Counted from the stretch's first letter, positions 1 through 9,957 are shown. The stretch is 64,000 nt of DNA from Arenibacter sp. P308M17 (GCF_003426735.1 NZ_QVON01000001.1:434001-498000), one strand, 5' to 3'. The notes: generated by a model not told the origin, from the sequence alone. Numbers and translations: made by a program.

Positions 1-1
1 C

Positions 2-2296
2 TATATGCAAATGGATAATGAAAAGGCCTGGAACGACAATGGAAATGATGGTAATGAATACCCTACTTGGTCGGAGGAACTCATTTCCAACTATACAGCC
101 AACAATGCGATTAATCCAGACCAGTATCCAGATACCAATTGGAGAGACCTCATACTTAGGAAGTCTTCATCGGGATATCGTCACAACATCAATATAAGTG
201 GGGGGTCAGAAAAGGTAAGGACCAATGCCTCCTTTGGTTATGAGTATCAAGATGCCTTGTACGCCTATCGGGACTGGAAAAGATATAATGCAAGGATCAA
301 CAACGATATAAAAATATCGAATAAACTTGGTGCGACATTGGATTTTGCCATGAGATTGACAAAGGATGATAGGCCAACCGCAGATCCAACGGCCAGGGCA
401 ATACAATCTGCACCAGTTTATGCGGCCATATGGGCCGATGGGAGGATAGGCGAAAGTAAATCTGGGGACAATATGTATGCGCAACTGCATCAAGGGGGGT
501 ACCAGACCAATGAAAATTACCTGTTTTACGGAAAAGTGGGATTGTTTTATAAACCTAACGATGCTCTTAAGATTTCCGTGAATTTGGCTCCCAATTTCGA
601 ATTTAATAAATATAAATTCTTTAATAAATCAATTCCTTATTGGGGCTTTGATGACCCAAACCAATTGGCTAATCCCAATTATATTTCGGGTCACAACTCA
701 ACCCAAACCTATCTTATTGAAAGAAGGGCCAATGACAACACCATTACCACCCAAGCTCTGGTGAATTATGAAGAAAGTTTTGGCAATCATAATATTAGTG
801 GTGTAATAGGCTATGAAGAGTTTTCATCCCAAAGTGAAACTTTGGGTGTTAGGGGCAATGAATTTGTCAGTAGCGATTATCCCTTCCTCAATCAAGCACC
901 TATAGACAAGGTTTTTGATAGTGGTACAGGTGTATCGGAAAACGCCTATTCCTCATATTTCGGAAGGGTGGCCTATAATTTCAATAATAAATATTATCTA
1001 CAGGGTACGGTTAGAAGGGATGGTTCTTCCAGATTTGGAAAAGATTATAGATGGGGGTCGTTTCCCTCTGTTTCTGGAGGATGGGTTGTTTCCAACGAAA
1101 ATTTTATGGAAGCCCTGGATCCAGCTATTTCATTTTTAAAATTAAGGGCATCCTATGGTAGCCTTGGTAACGATAGATTGGGGAACTACCTTTACTTATC
1201 GGTACTTCAATTCAGTAATGCCTTAATCGCCAATGGGGGCAATGTACAGGCGGTAAGGTCTGCCGCCCAACGTTTTTTGGCTATTGAGGATGTAACTTGG
1301 GAAACCACTACAACCTTGGATCTTGGTATAGATTTAAACCTTTTCAATGACAGATTGTCCATAACCGCAGATTATTTTAAAAAAGATACCAGAGACATGC
1401 TTTTAGATCTTAGTATACCGGCGTTAAGTGGTTATGACGATCCAACAGTCAACGTGGGAGGAATGGATACCAAAGGTTGGGAATTGGGGTTAACCTATCG
1501 TCAAAGTATAGGGGATGTAAGATTGACAACCTCTTTTAACATTTTCGATTCCAAATCCATAATAGGTAATGTTAGTGGAAAACGTTTATTTGATGGGAAT
1601 TTTTTGTCTGAAGAGGGAACTGAATTTAGATCTTGGTATGGTTATCAATCGGACGGACTCTATCAAACTCAGGCGGAGGTTGATAATTCGGCCACAACCA
1701 GTGATGCGGTTAGCCCTGGAGACATTAAATATAAGGACATCAGTGGTCCGGACGGTACTCCTGATGGGGTGATAAATGAATTGGACAAGACTATTTTAGG
1801 CGGTTCATTACCGCGATATCAGTACGGGGGCAATCTTAATTTGGCCTACAAAAGGTTTGATTTTGGAGTGGTGTTTCAAGGTGTAGGACAGCAAAGTTTT
1901 AACCTATCCTCCAACTTTATCAGACCATTTCAAGAAAGTTGGCTGTCGCCTTCTACCCTATACGCAGGTAATTACTGGAGTGCCTATAATTCTCCGGATG
2001 AGAATTTAAAGGCAGCCTATCCACGGTTGTCCGAAAACGCTGTGGGCAATAACTACAATAGTTTTTCAGATTACTGGTTGATCAATGGTTCCTATTTAAG
2101 GGTTAAGAACATTACACTTGGTTATACCTTGCCCTCTGAAATATTTGGGGAAAACGGATTCTCTGCATTAAGATTATATGTTGCGGGAAACGACCTGTTT
2201 ACAGTGGATAGGTTGCCGGAAGGGATAGATCCGGAGCAGGGGAGCGGATATTTAATCACAAAGTCCTTCATTGTTGGGGTAAAAGCTAATTTTTAA
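2..2296 (+). CDS. SusC-type TonB-dependent outer-membrane transporter, C-terminal part
   Basis: This is the C-terminal 764 or so residues of a SusC/RagA family TonB-linked outer-membrane transporter. The frame is open to the window edge, so the ATG at base 5 is internal; the signal peptide, carboxypeptidase-like domain and most of the plug lie upstream. The visible part is rich in alternating aromatic beta-strands and has the family stretch YYLQGTVRRDGSSRFG near residues 330-345. It ends in a phenylalanine (GVKANF), as outer-membrane barrels do. An SusD gene begins 10 bases after the stop, the usual SusC-SusD pairing. SusC forms the channel that takes in oligomers held by SusD. The substrate cannot be read from this sequence; the neighbours include redox proteins rather than glycoside hydrolases. 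Confidence 0.93.
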   Translation, partial: YMQMDNEKAWNDNGNDGNEYPTWSEELISNYTANNAINPDQYPDTNWRDLILRKSSSGYRHNINISGGSEKVRTNASFGYEYQDALYAYRDWKRYNARINNDIKISNKLGATLDFAMRLTKDDRPTADPTARAIQSAPVYAAIWADGRIGESKSGDNMYAQLHQGGYQTNENYLFYGKVGLFYKPNDALKISVNLAPNFEFNKYKFFNKSIPYWGFDDPNQLANPNYISGHNSTQTYLIERRANDNTITTQALVNYEESFGNHNISGVIGYEEFSSQSETLGVRGNEFVSSDYPFLNQAPIDKVFDSGTGVSENAYSSYFGRVAYNFNNKYYLQGTVRRDGSSRFGKDYRWGSFPSVSGGWVVSNENFMEALDPAISFLKLRASYGSLGNDRLGNYLYLSVLQFSNALIANGGNVQAVRSAAQRFLAIEDVTWETTTTLDLGIDLNLFNDRLSITADYFKKDTRDMLLDLSIPALSGYDDPTVNVGGMDTKGWELGLTYRQSIGDVRLTTSFNIFDSKSIIGNVSGKRLFDGNFLSEEGTEFRSWYGYQSDGLYQTQAEVDNSATTSDAVSPGDIKYKDISGPDGTPDGVINELDKTILGGSLPRYQYGGNLNLAYKRFDFGVVFQGVGQQSFNLSSNFIRPFQESWLSPSTLYAGNYWSAYNSPDENLKAAYPRLSENAVGNNYNSFSDYWLINGSYLRVKNITLGYTLPSEIFGENGFSALRLYVAGNDLFTVDRLPEGIDPEQGSGYLITKSFIVGVKANF

Positions 2297-2306
2297 ACTT
2301 ATAAAA

Positions 2307-4061
2307 ATGAAAAATTATATATATAGAACAATTTTTGGTCTGGGATTCCTGCTTTTGGGAATTTCCTGTACTGAGTTGGATCTGGTGCAAGAGGATGCCG
2401 CCAGTTCTGGAAGTTGGTATCAGAATAAAGATCAATTTAGACAATCTTTGAATGAGGGCTATAGGGAAGTATTTTGGCCCGTGGACCAATCTGCTGAAGG
2501 TTGGACGGACGATTGGCAGAGAAGGGATGCCTTGGATGCAATTAAAGCTGGAACCGTTTCTTCGGAGTATGGGATTGCTAATACCAATTGGGATAATATC
2601 TACAAGGGAATTACCAGGGTTTTAGTGGTATTGGAGAAATTGGAATCACAGGATTTTCTTACAGATGAGGATGAAAGGTTGTTTAAGGCAGAAGCTAACT
2701 TTTTAAGGGCATCTTATTGGTCATACCTAATTTCTCATTACGGTGACGTTCCCTTCTATGAGGAAGAACTTACCGTTGATGAATCTTTCGAAATAGGTAG
2801 GACCAATAAGGATGAAATACTTCAGAGAATTTATGCGTATTATGATGATGCAACTCTTAATTTACCGGTTTCGTATGATGGATTAAAGTATGCTACCAAG
2901 GGAGCGGCCTATGCCATGAAAGCTAGGATTGCCTTATATATGGGAGATAATGCCACGGCTGCGGAAGCGGCTGAGGATTGTATGGATTTAGGGGAATATG
3001 AGCTTTATCCAAATTTTGAAGAGCTTTTTATCGCCAGTACTAAAAATTCCAAAGAAACTATTTTCCATATTCCCAGAAATGTGGATCTAAATGAGATTAG
3101 GAACGATAATGTTCGCGATTATCTTCCAAGAAATCATGGGGGCTGGGGGGCAAGGCAACCCACCTGGGAACTACTGGCTTCCTTTGAATGCGTAGATGGA
3201 TTACCTATAGACGAATCCCCATTATTTGATCCCCAAAACCCATTTAAAAATAGAGATCCAAGATGTAGTATTACCATTGTACCCTTTGGTTCTTTGGAAG
3301 AGGGCGATGGATTGGCCCCAAGTGATGGTTCCAATTTTATGAATTTGGAATATACCCCACATCCTGCAAAAAAGGAAGTAATGGATTATTCTTCCAATAG
3401 TCTTATAAAAAATAATGATACCCCCTCTGTTGCCGCTTTTGCCTCCTTTAATGGTTTGGCATGGAAAAAAGGAATAGACGAGGATTGGAAGGACTATCTT
3501 ACGGATCCGGATTTAACGGTTATCAGGTATGCCGATGTTTTATTGATGTATGCGGAGGCAAAAATTGAATTGGATCAAATTGATGCCAGTGTACTTGCGG
3601 CAATTAATGCAGTACGTGATAGGGCATACGCCAATTCAGGTATACCAAATCCAGCGGTGACCACTACAGATCAAGATGAACTAAGGCGAAAGGTTAGAAG
3701 TGAAAGACGGGCAGAACTCGCTTTTGAAGGCAGAAGATATATGGACCTTATACGATGGCGTTTGGCTGAAAAGGCCCTTACAGGTACTTCCTACGGTTTG
3801 TTGAATGTGGCAACGGATGGAAATGTAACGGTACCTCCAACTGGCCCCTTAATGGATGATGTTGTAACCCCTGGCCTGTGGTTTTGGGGAATGGTACCGG
3901 AAATAGACGAAGATGGCCTACCTGATTTTTCAGCATTGTTGAATGCCGGGCTATGTAGGTCACTTAATACCATTAATTTTCCAGAGCGTCAATATTTATG
4001 GCCAATACCTGCTTCCGAGCGATTGTTGAACCCTAACTTAACCCAAAATACAGGTTATTAA
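2307..4061 (+). CDS. SusD/RagB family outer-membrane lipoprotein
   Basis: This is the substrate-capturing lid of the upstream SusC transporter. A short hydrophobic signal ends in a lipobox with Cys21 (LGIS-C), so the mature protein is a surface lipoprotein. The 584-residue length is typical of the family. The C-terminal region carries the SusD hallmark RRAELAFEGRRYMDLIRW near residues 470-487, and the protein ends at NTGY, a common SusD end. The spacing to susC is 10 bases, so the two are surely co-transcribed. A MITE-like inverted-repeat element begins three bases after its stop codon, followed by a possible terminator, so expression of the downstream genes may be partly uncoupled. Confidence 0.93.
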   Translation: MKNYIYRTIFGLGFLLLGISCTELDLVQEDAASSGSWYQNKDQFRQSLNEGYREVFWPVDQSAEGWTDDWQRRDALDAIKAGTVSSEYGIANTNWDNIYKGITRVLVVLEKLESQDFLTDEDERLFKAEANFLRASYWSYLISHYGDVPFYEEELTVDESFEIGRTNKDEILQRIYAYYDDATLNLPVSYDGLKYATKGAAYAMKARIALYMGDNATAAEAAEDCMDLGEYELYPNFEELFIASTKNSKETIFHIPRNVDLNEIRNDNVRDYLPRNHGGWGARQPTWELLASFECVDGLPIDESPLFDPQNPFKNRDPRCSITIVPFGSLEEGDGLAPSDGSNFMNLEYTPHPAKKEVMDYSSNSLIKNNDTPSVAAFASFNGLAWKKGIDEDWKDYLTDPDLTVIRYADVLLMYAEAKIELDQIDASVLAAINAVRDRAYANSGIPNPAVTTTDQDELRRKVRSERRAELAFEGRRYMDLIRWRLAEKALTGTSYGLLNVATDGNVTVPPTGPLMDDVVTPGLWFWGMVPEIDEDGLPDFSALLNAGLCRSLNTINFPERQYLWPIPASERLLNPNLTQNTGY

Positions 4062-4063
4062 TA

Positions 4064-4222
4064 GAACTCATCTTGACTTTTTGTTTTCAACCGAAAAGTT
4101 ATGCTTTTGTATCCTAATGAAGGCTTTTTGGAGCAGCATAGCAGCGCTACGGTGAGAGAAAAGACAAAATTAGGGTGCAAAATGATGATTTTGCAGGGAA
4201 TAGAAAAAGTCAAGATGAGTTC
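4064..4222. repeat. MITE-like element with perfect 19-bp terminal inverted repeats
   Basis: Bases 4064-4082 and 4204-4222 are exact 19-base reverse complements that enclose 121 bases with no open frame. The arms begin GAACTCATC and end GATGAGTTC. The trinucleotide ATA lies immediately outside both ends (4061-4063 and 4223-4225) and could be a short target duplication. The size, ends and position just after a stop codon fit a non-autonomous miniature element. A long transcription-attenuating stem is the alternative. No transposase is present in this window. Confidence 0.55.
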
Positions 4223-4229
4223 ATAGTTT

Positions 4230-4274
4230 ATTCCCCGGGAATAACAATATTTCTGGGGATTTTTTTATTTTTTC
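4230..4274 (+). terminator. Possible rho-independent terminator after susD
   Basis: An ATTCCCC arm (from 4230) can pair with GGGGAT (4255-4260), and a run of seven T residues and further T-rich sequence follows at once (4260-4273). The loop is long and one T is bulged, so the stem is only moderately strong. It would separate the susCD pair from the lipoprotein gene at 4385. Confidence 0.4.
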
Positions 4275-4384
4275 AAAAAGAGGATTCGTCAAAGTTGGTA
4301 TTGGAAATACTTCTAGACCCTTAATTTTTTGAGATATAAATTAATTGAAATTGGTTACGCGATTACAAAATCAAAAAAATAATA

Positions 4385-6892
4385 ATGATAAAAGCTATAA
4401 AAACAAATTTCTTTTCTCTTGTGGGGATACTGTTGTTTGGTTTTGCCCTATCCTGCAAAGACAATATGGATAAAAGTGAAACCGAGGGGAAAGCGGATAA
4501 ATATATTTCACTTAGTGGGATATACCCACATTTGGCGATGTACAATTTAGGAGGTGAATGCGGAACCGGGGCCGTGGTACCCTGGGCCAATAAATTATGG
4601 GTAATGACCTATAGTCCTCATCAACCCAATGGTTCTTCGGATAAACTGTACTCCATAAATTCAGATCTGGATCAAGAAGTAAGGGAAGAGAGTATTGGCG
4701 GAACCCCCGCCAATCGTATGGTACACTTGGAAAGTAATAAGCTGTTTATAGGTCCGTATGCCATAAATGGAGAAGGAAAGGTAAGGGCCATTCCCTATGG
4801 GAAAATGCCCGGGAGGCATACTGGGAATGCCCGACATTTATTTGATCCTGAGGGTAAAATATATTACGCTACCATGGAGGAAGGGTTTTATGAGGTTGAT
4901 GTAAATACCTTGGAGCCAACAACGCTTTACCCAGATGCCAATGCATTGCGGACAGCCAAAGACATGGCACAATATGGTCCGTTATTACCTGGTGCCCATG
5001 GAAAGGGATTGTATTCAGGGCAGGGCGTTATGGTATATAGTAATAATGGGGAGGCCAATCATGAGGCTTTAGGAAAATTTGATGTGGAATCCGGTTCATT
5101 GTCGGAATGGGATGGGAAAGATTGGAATGTGGTTCGTCGAAACCAATTTGTGGAAGTTACGGGGCCAGGAGGTATTTACGGAAATAAAGATCCGGAAAAT
5201 GACCCCATTTGGGCCACGGGCTGGGATTTTAAATCGGTGCTTATAGGTGTTAGAAATCCAGAAACCGGATGGAACTATTACAGGCTGCCCAAGGCGAGTC
5301 ATTCTTACGACGGCGCACATGGTTGGAATACGGAATGGCCTAGGATAAGAAATATTGGCACTGAAGAAACCCCAGAGTTCCTAATGACCATGCATGGCAT
5401 GTTCTGGCATTTTCCAGAAACCTTTACGGCCAATAATTCTGCTGGTATTAGACCTCGTTCATCCTATCTTAAAGTAATTGGCGATTTTTCTAGATGGAAC
5501 GATCAATTGATTTTTGGTTGTGACGATTCTGCAGAGAAAGAGTTTTTAAATACGCGTAAGCAGAAAGGTAGTTTGATAGGTCCTGGGCAATCCAATTCCA
5601 ACCTTTGGTTTACCACTCTGGATAAGCCCGATGAATTGGGACCTAATACAGCTGAAGGTGCGGTCTGGATTTCCGAAGAAATTGGGGGCAATGAATTTTC
5701 CGAACCATTTCTTTTTACAGGTTGGGATAAAAGATCGGCCTGGATCAAGAACGAAGGTAATTCAACGGTTACTTTTTACTTTGAAGTAGATAAAAAGGGA
5801 GATGGCAACTGGACACCTTTAAAAACTGTTGATGCTCTAGCAGGCGAGTCCAAGCATATAATGTTCCAAGATAACGAAATAGGGGAGTGGGTACGCATTA
5901 AGCCAAACAAAGCTACAAAGGCCACAGTTCATTTTTTCTATAGTGATACGGATAACAGGAACGTCCAACCAAATGAGATGTTCCGGGGAATAGCGGATAT
6001 CTCGGATAGGAATGCCACTGGTGGGCTACTTTGGGCCCTTGGGGACAACAGACGGACCCTTGGGGTTTTGGCAGGAAAGGTCTCCACTTCGGGATTCCAG
6101 GAAACCGGATACTACGAATTGGATTCTTTATTGAACTTGGTTAAAAAAGAGGATGACAAAACCGTGCAATTAATGCGGGACAAGGTCGCCATACCCAAAA
6201 ACGTGGTGACAACCGATGCGGCTTCTGTTTTAATAGTAGACGATCAGGGGAGACGCTGGAGATTGCCCAAGGGCAATGATGCCTACGGCGAAGGGATGGA
6301 TAACGGAGCACTACGTATATGTCGGGAGGTTTCTACAGAACGCGATCTATTAAATTGCTCAGGTACCTTTTATGAGTTGCCTGCAGAGAATGCCGATGGT
6401 TTTGCAAAAATACGGCCTGTTTCCTCCCATAATATGCTTATTCATGATTATGCATCATACCGTGGACTGTTCGTGTTAACCGGTATTGAAAACGATTTTA
6501 TGGGAGACAATGAACATGTTATCACATCTAATGACGGGAAAGCCAAGGTATGGGCGGGAACTATAGATGATTTGTGGAAATTGGGCAAACCAGTGGGTGT
6601 AGGGGGGCCATGGAAAGATACCGAGGTATTGGCCAATATACCTAGTGACCCCTATTTGATAGGATTTTATGACAAGAAAAATATCAAAATTTCCAATCTA
6701 TCCAATATATCGGTTACTTACAAGATTGAGGTAGAGCCTATAGGGCATGGACCATGGATGACCTATAAGGAGGTAACTGTTAAGGGAGGTGGGGAGTATG
6801 ACTATACCTTTCCTGATAACTTTCAATCTAGATGGATCAGGATTGTAGCGGATAAAGACTGTAAGGCAACCGTGCAATTGGAGTATAGGTAA
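4385..6892 (+). CDS. Large surface lipoprotein of unknown function with two C-terminal beta-domain copies
   Basis: I do not recognise the family. The product has 835 residues and a lipoprotein signal ending at Cys24 (ALS-C). The first 440 residues have the rhythm of a beta-propeller (repeated W/Y/G strands such as NKLWVMTY and NKLFIGPY), which would fit ligand binding or a lyase-like fold. Two related segments occur, at about residues 448-520 and 766-835. Each has a strand of the type S-x-V-T-x-x-x-E-V, a G-x-W-T/M-x-x-K turn, a W-[VI]-R-I core strand, and an ending K-A-T-V-x-x-x-Y. This looks like a duplicated beta-sandwich. It lies between susCD and an exported flavoprotein gene, so it probably handles the same substrate at the cell surface. 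Catalysis cannot be shown. Confidence 0.7.
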   Translation: MIKAIKTNFFSLVGILLFGFALSCKDNMDKSETEGKADKYISLSGIYPHLAMYNLGGECGTGAVVPWANKLWVMTYSPHQPNGSSDKLYSINSDLDQEVREESIGGTPANRMVHLESNKLFIGPYAINGEGKVRAIPYGKMPGRHTGNARHLFDPEGKIYYATMEEGFYEVDVNTLEPTTLYPDANALRTAKDMAQYGPLLPGAHGKGLYSGQGVMVYSNNGEANHEALGKFDVESGSLSEWDGKDWNVVRRNQFVEVTGPGGIYGNKDPENDPIWATGWDFKSVLIGVRNPETGWNYYRLPKASHSYDGAHGWNTEWPRIRNIGTEETPEFLMTMHGMFWHFPETFTANNSAGIRPRSSYLKVIGDFSRWNDQLIFGCDDSAEKEFLNTRKQKGSLIGPGQSNSNLWFTTLDKPDELGPNTAEGAVWISEEIGGNEFSEPFLFTGWDKRSAWIKNEGNSTVTFYFEVDKKGDGNWTPLKTVDALAGESKHIMFQDNEIGEWVRIKPNKATKATVHFFYSDTDNRNVQPNEMFRGIADISDRNATGGLLWALGDNRRTLGVLAGKVSTSGFQETGYYELDSLLNLVKKEDDKTVQLMRDKVAIPKNVVTTDAASVLIVDDQGRRWRLPKGNDAYGEGMDNGALRICREVSTERDLLNCSGTFYELPAENADGFAKIRPVSSHNMLIHDYASYRGLFVLTGIENDFMGDNEHVITSNDGKAKVWAGTIDDLWKLGKPVGVGGPWKDTEVLANIPSDPYLIGFYDKKNIKISNLSNISVTYKIEVEPIGHGPWMTYKEVTVKGGGEYDYTFPDNFQSRWIRIVADKDCKATVQLEYR

Positions 6893-6988
6893 AATTTTGT
6901 ATTATTTACGGAGGAAATAGAATGGAAGTATTAGATGCCATAACCTCCTAGAGGAATAAGTTTTTTTTAACAATTAATATATATCCGA

Positions 6989-8776
6989 ATGAAATATTTA
7001 GTTCTGATTCTGTGCTTCTTCAACATAAATTTTATGATTTCCCAAGATTTGTTGTTGGAAGCGGAAAGTTTTGACGATACAGGTGGATGGGTCGTTGATC
7101 CACAATTCATTGAACAGATGGGTTCTTCCTATCTTCTGGCCCACGGTATGGGAGAACCGGTGAAAAATGCAAAGACTGAAGTGAATTTTAAGAAAGATGG
7201 CAAGTATAAGGTCTGGGTTCGCACCAAGAATTGGGTACCTGGGGAATGGGAAGCCCCAGGGAAATTTCAAATAAAAGTAAATGATGTGTTATTGGAAAAT
7301 ACCTTGGGTCTCCGATCCGGTTGGGGATGGGAATATGCCGGGGCCATACAAATCAAGAATAAAAAAAATGTTTTGGAACTAGTAGACCTTACAGGTTTCA
7401 ATGGGCGCTGTGATGCAATCTATTTTACTACTTCGGATAATGAACCGCCTTCATCTTTAAAAAAGTTGACCGCTTGGAGGAAAACAGTGGTTATGGAACC
7501 CTTGGCACCGGAGGTGACTAAAAAATATGATCTTGTAGTCGTAGGTGGAGGAATTGCCGGTTGTGCAGCTGCAATTGCAGCTGCGGAGCAAGGACTTCAG
7601 GTTGCCCTGATTCACGATAGGCCCGTTTTGGGGGGTAATGCAAGTAGTGAGATTAGGGTACATACCTTAGGGATATATGGCAATTTTGAGAGGATCTTAA
7701 AAAAGTTGGATACGGAACATTATCCCAATGGTTCACCGGAAGCACATAAAGACCAGATAAAAAGGGACAACAATGTAAAAAGTTATAACAACATTTCCCT
7801 CTTTTTAAACTGGAGGGCCTATGATGCCAAGGCAGTTGAAAACAGAATTAGCTATGTAGATGCACGCCAGACCGCAACAGGGGAGCGCATTCGGTTTAAT
7901 GCACCGCTTTTTGTTGATTCTACAGGAGATGGTTGGATAGGTTTTTGGGCCGGTGCGGAATTTTCATATGGTAGGGAAAGTGTAGATGAATACGGGGAAG
8001 AATGGAAAGAACACGGGGAATTATGGAGTCCAAAGCAACCCGACAATGCGGTGATGGGGTCTTCTGTTCTTTGGCGTTCCTATGAGGTAGAACAAAAGGT
8101 CGACTTTCCAAAGGTACCTTGGGCAATGCCGGTGGCTAAGGATTATGCAAAGGTAAAAGGGGAATGGCAGTGGGAGTTTAGTCGAAATGACCTTAATCAG
8201 ATCGATGATGCAGAAGAAATTCGTGATCATATGCTCCGAGCTATTTATGGCTCATTTGCAAATGCCAAAAAACAACCTGAAAACGCCAATCGAAAATTGG
8301 AATGGGTATCTTATTTGGTAGGTAAACGTGAATCCCGAAGATTGGTAGGGGATTATATTTTTACATTGAACGATGCTAAAACTGGCCGTACTTTTCCCGA
8401 TGGTGTAGTTGAAGAAACCAGGGAAGTGGATGTGCATTATCAGACGGTGTTGGAGGATGAGAAAAACCCCGACTTTATTTCTGAGGCACTTTTTTATAAG
8501 ACCCCCAAATATTACATTCCCTATCGAAGTTTGTATTCAAAAAATATTAGTAATTTATTTATGGCGGGGAGAAATTTCAGTACTTCCCATGTTGGCCTGG
8601 GTGGGCCTAGGGTAATGAGGACCACAGGACAAATGGGTGCGGCCGTAGGTTTTGCGGCATCACTTTGTAAAAAGTACGAGGTAGACCCTAGGGATATTTA
8701 TACGGGTTATTTGGATGAATATATGGAGCTTATCGAAAAACAAAAATATACACCCATTCCAGACTCCAAAAAATAG
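6989..8776 (+). CDS. Exported FAD-dependent oxidoreductase with N-terminal beta-sandwich domain
   Basis: The protein has a Sec-type signal peptide (about residues 1-19, ending ISQ), then a carbohydrate-binding-like beta-sandwich at about 20-150 starting LLLEAESFDD, and then a FAD_oxidored-type flavoprotein domain from about residue 178. The Rossmann dinucleotide motif is VVVGGGIAGCAAAIAAAE, followed by the family stretch VLGGNASSEIR. A C-terminal segment MAGRNFSTSH...GGPRVMRTTGQMG closes the FAD site. Proteins of this family are redox enzymes of mostly unknown substrate. The next gene encodes another exported protein with an FMN_bind-like motif, so the two may form a periplasmic redox pair. 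No twin-arginine motif is visible although a cofactor-loaded enzyme would often use Tat. Confidence 0.85.
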   Translation: MKYLVLILCFFNINFMISQDLLLEAESFDDTGGWVVDPQFIEQMGSSYLLAHGMGEPVKNAKTEVNFKKDGKYKVWVRTKNWVPGEWEAPGKFQIKVNDVLLENTLGLRSGWGWEYAGAIQIKNKKNVLELVDLTGFNGRCDAIYFTTSDNEPPSSLKKLTAWRKTVVMEPLAPEVTKKYDLVVVGGGIAGCAAAIAAAEQGLQVALIHDRPVLGGNASSEIRVHTLGIYGNFERILKKLDTEHYPNGSPEAHKDQIKRDNNVKSYNNISLFLNWRAYDAKAVENRISYVDARQTATGERIRFNAPLFVDSTGDGWIGFWAGAEFSYGRESVDEYGEEWKEHGELWSPKQPDNAVMGSSVLWRSYEVEQKVDFPKVPWAMPVAKDYAKVKGEWQWEFSRNDLNQIDDAEEIRDHMLRAIYGSFANAKKQPENANRKLEWVSYLVGKRESRRLVGDYIFTLNDAKTGRTFPDGVVEETREVDVHYQTVLEDEKNPDFISEALFYKTPKYYIPYRSLYSKNISNLFMAGRNFSTSHVGLGGPRVMRTTGQMGAAVGFAASLCKKYEVDPRDIYTGYLDEYMELIEKQKYTPIPDSKK

Positions 8777-8841
8777 TTGTCCCAATCTTAAAAAAGACTA
8801 TGTAACTGGTCTTGTTATATGCCTTGGGCAGGTAAATTATC

Positions 8842-9957
8842 ATGAAATTAATAGTTGTCAACATATTAATTTGCGGATTGGGATTTTTGTCGACCCAAAA
8901 ATTGGTCATGAACTACAACGGTGATGGGCAAGATAGGGGGATTACAAAAAAGCCGGAGTACTATGCCATGGAATGGCAAGATGGCCTTGCATTGAACAAT
9001 AAGGCAACTCCTTTTTATATTGAGGTGGAGGCGATGGGCAATCAAAATGTAGATATGCTCGTAACCGATCTGCAAAGACCAGTTCTCTATACAGCGGATA
9101 TTTGTACTCCCGTTTGTGCCGATGGTGAATGTAGGTTAATGTACCTTACACTTTATTGGAATTTATTGGGAGCTTATGTTGGTTTTGATAAGGTGGAAGG
9201 CCAAGCACTAACAAAACATGATCATGTGGAATTTGTGGAGCAGGATTATGAAAAATTACACCAGTTATTGTTGGATGATAATTCAATTCTTAAAAGAAGG
9301 AAAATTGATGAGTTGGTATCAAAACCAAAAGAGCCACAATTGGATGGTGTAGATGCCATAGCCGGTGCTACAATAGCTGAGGTTAAGGAGTCTGTGGTAG
9401 ATGGGGCGCTCTACTCCTGTTATGTGGCATGGAATATTGCTAATGGTCCAATTAAGGCAGAGCTCCAGAAATATACCGCATCTATGTTCGATGAGGAATT
9501 AAAGAATTATATGCTCATGAGCAGGGAGGTGGATTATCAAATGTATGCCCTTAATTCCTTGAGAGAATCCGAATACATGGAACATAAGGACCGAATTGCT
9601 CAAATTTTTAGGGAAAGTATTCCACTGGTCCGTACCTATATTGTGCAAAATCTTCCTAAATTGTTCTGGGAAACAGATAGTCTACAAATTCCTTTTTGGG
9701 CGAGCTTTGCAGAAGTCGATATCAATAATAGAAGCTTGTTGCTAAATCATATTCAGAAGGCTCCAGTCGAGGTTTTGGTCTCCTTGGCCGGCAATTTGGA
9801 GTTAATGACCAAAAATCAGCTGAAATTGTATCTATCGGCTATTGAAAATACCGTAAAGACCAATCCTGATATTAACGCACAACTTTTGCGGTTTGCCGAG
9901 TCGGGTAACCACACATACGCCTACATTGTAACTGAATTTTTAGAGGATTTGGAATAA
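8842..9957 (+). CDS. Exported protein with an FMN_bind-like motif
   Basis: The product has 371 residues and a probable signal peptide (about residues 1-18). The stretch VDAIAGATIAEVKESVVDG near residue 169 resembles the S-G-A-T motif of FMN_bind proteins (NqrC/RnfG type), where ApbE attaches FMN to the threonine; here the serine is alanine. A cysteine cluster CTPVCADGEC lies near residue 87 and could bind a metal or form a disulfide. The last 130 residues look alpha-helical and may form a HEAT-like or scaffold segment. The gene follows the exported FAD oxidoreductase by 65 bases and precedes cstA. A role as electron partner of the FAD enzyme is inference. Flavin binding has not been shown by anything other than the motif. 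Confidence 0.6.
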   Translation: MKLIVVNILICGLGFLSTQKLVMNYNGDGQDRGITKKPEYYAMEWQDGLALNNKATPFYIEVEAMGNQNVDMLVTDLQRPVLYTADICTPVCADGECRLMYLTLYWNLLGAYVGFDKVEGQALTKHDHVEFVEQDYEKLHQLLLDDNSILKRRKIDELVSKPKEPQLDGVDAIAGATIAEVKESVVDGALYSCYVAWNIANGPIKAELQKYTASMFDEELKNYMLMSREVDYQMYALNSLRESEYMEHKDRIAQIFRESIPLVRTYIVQNLPKLFWETDSLQIPFWASFAEVDINNRSLLLNHIQKAPVEVLVSLAGNLELMTKNQLKLYLSAIENTVKTNPDINAQLLRFAESGNHTYAYIVTEFLEDLE

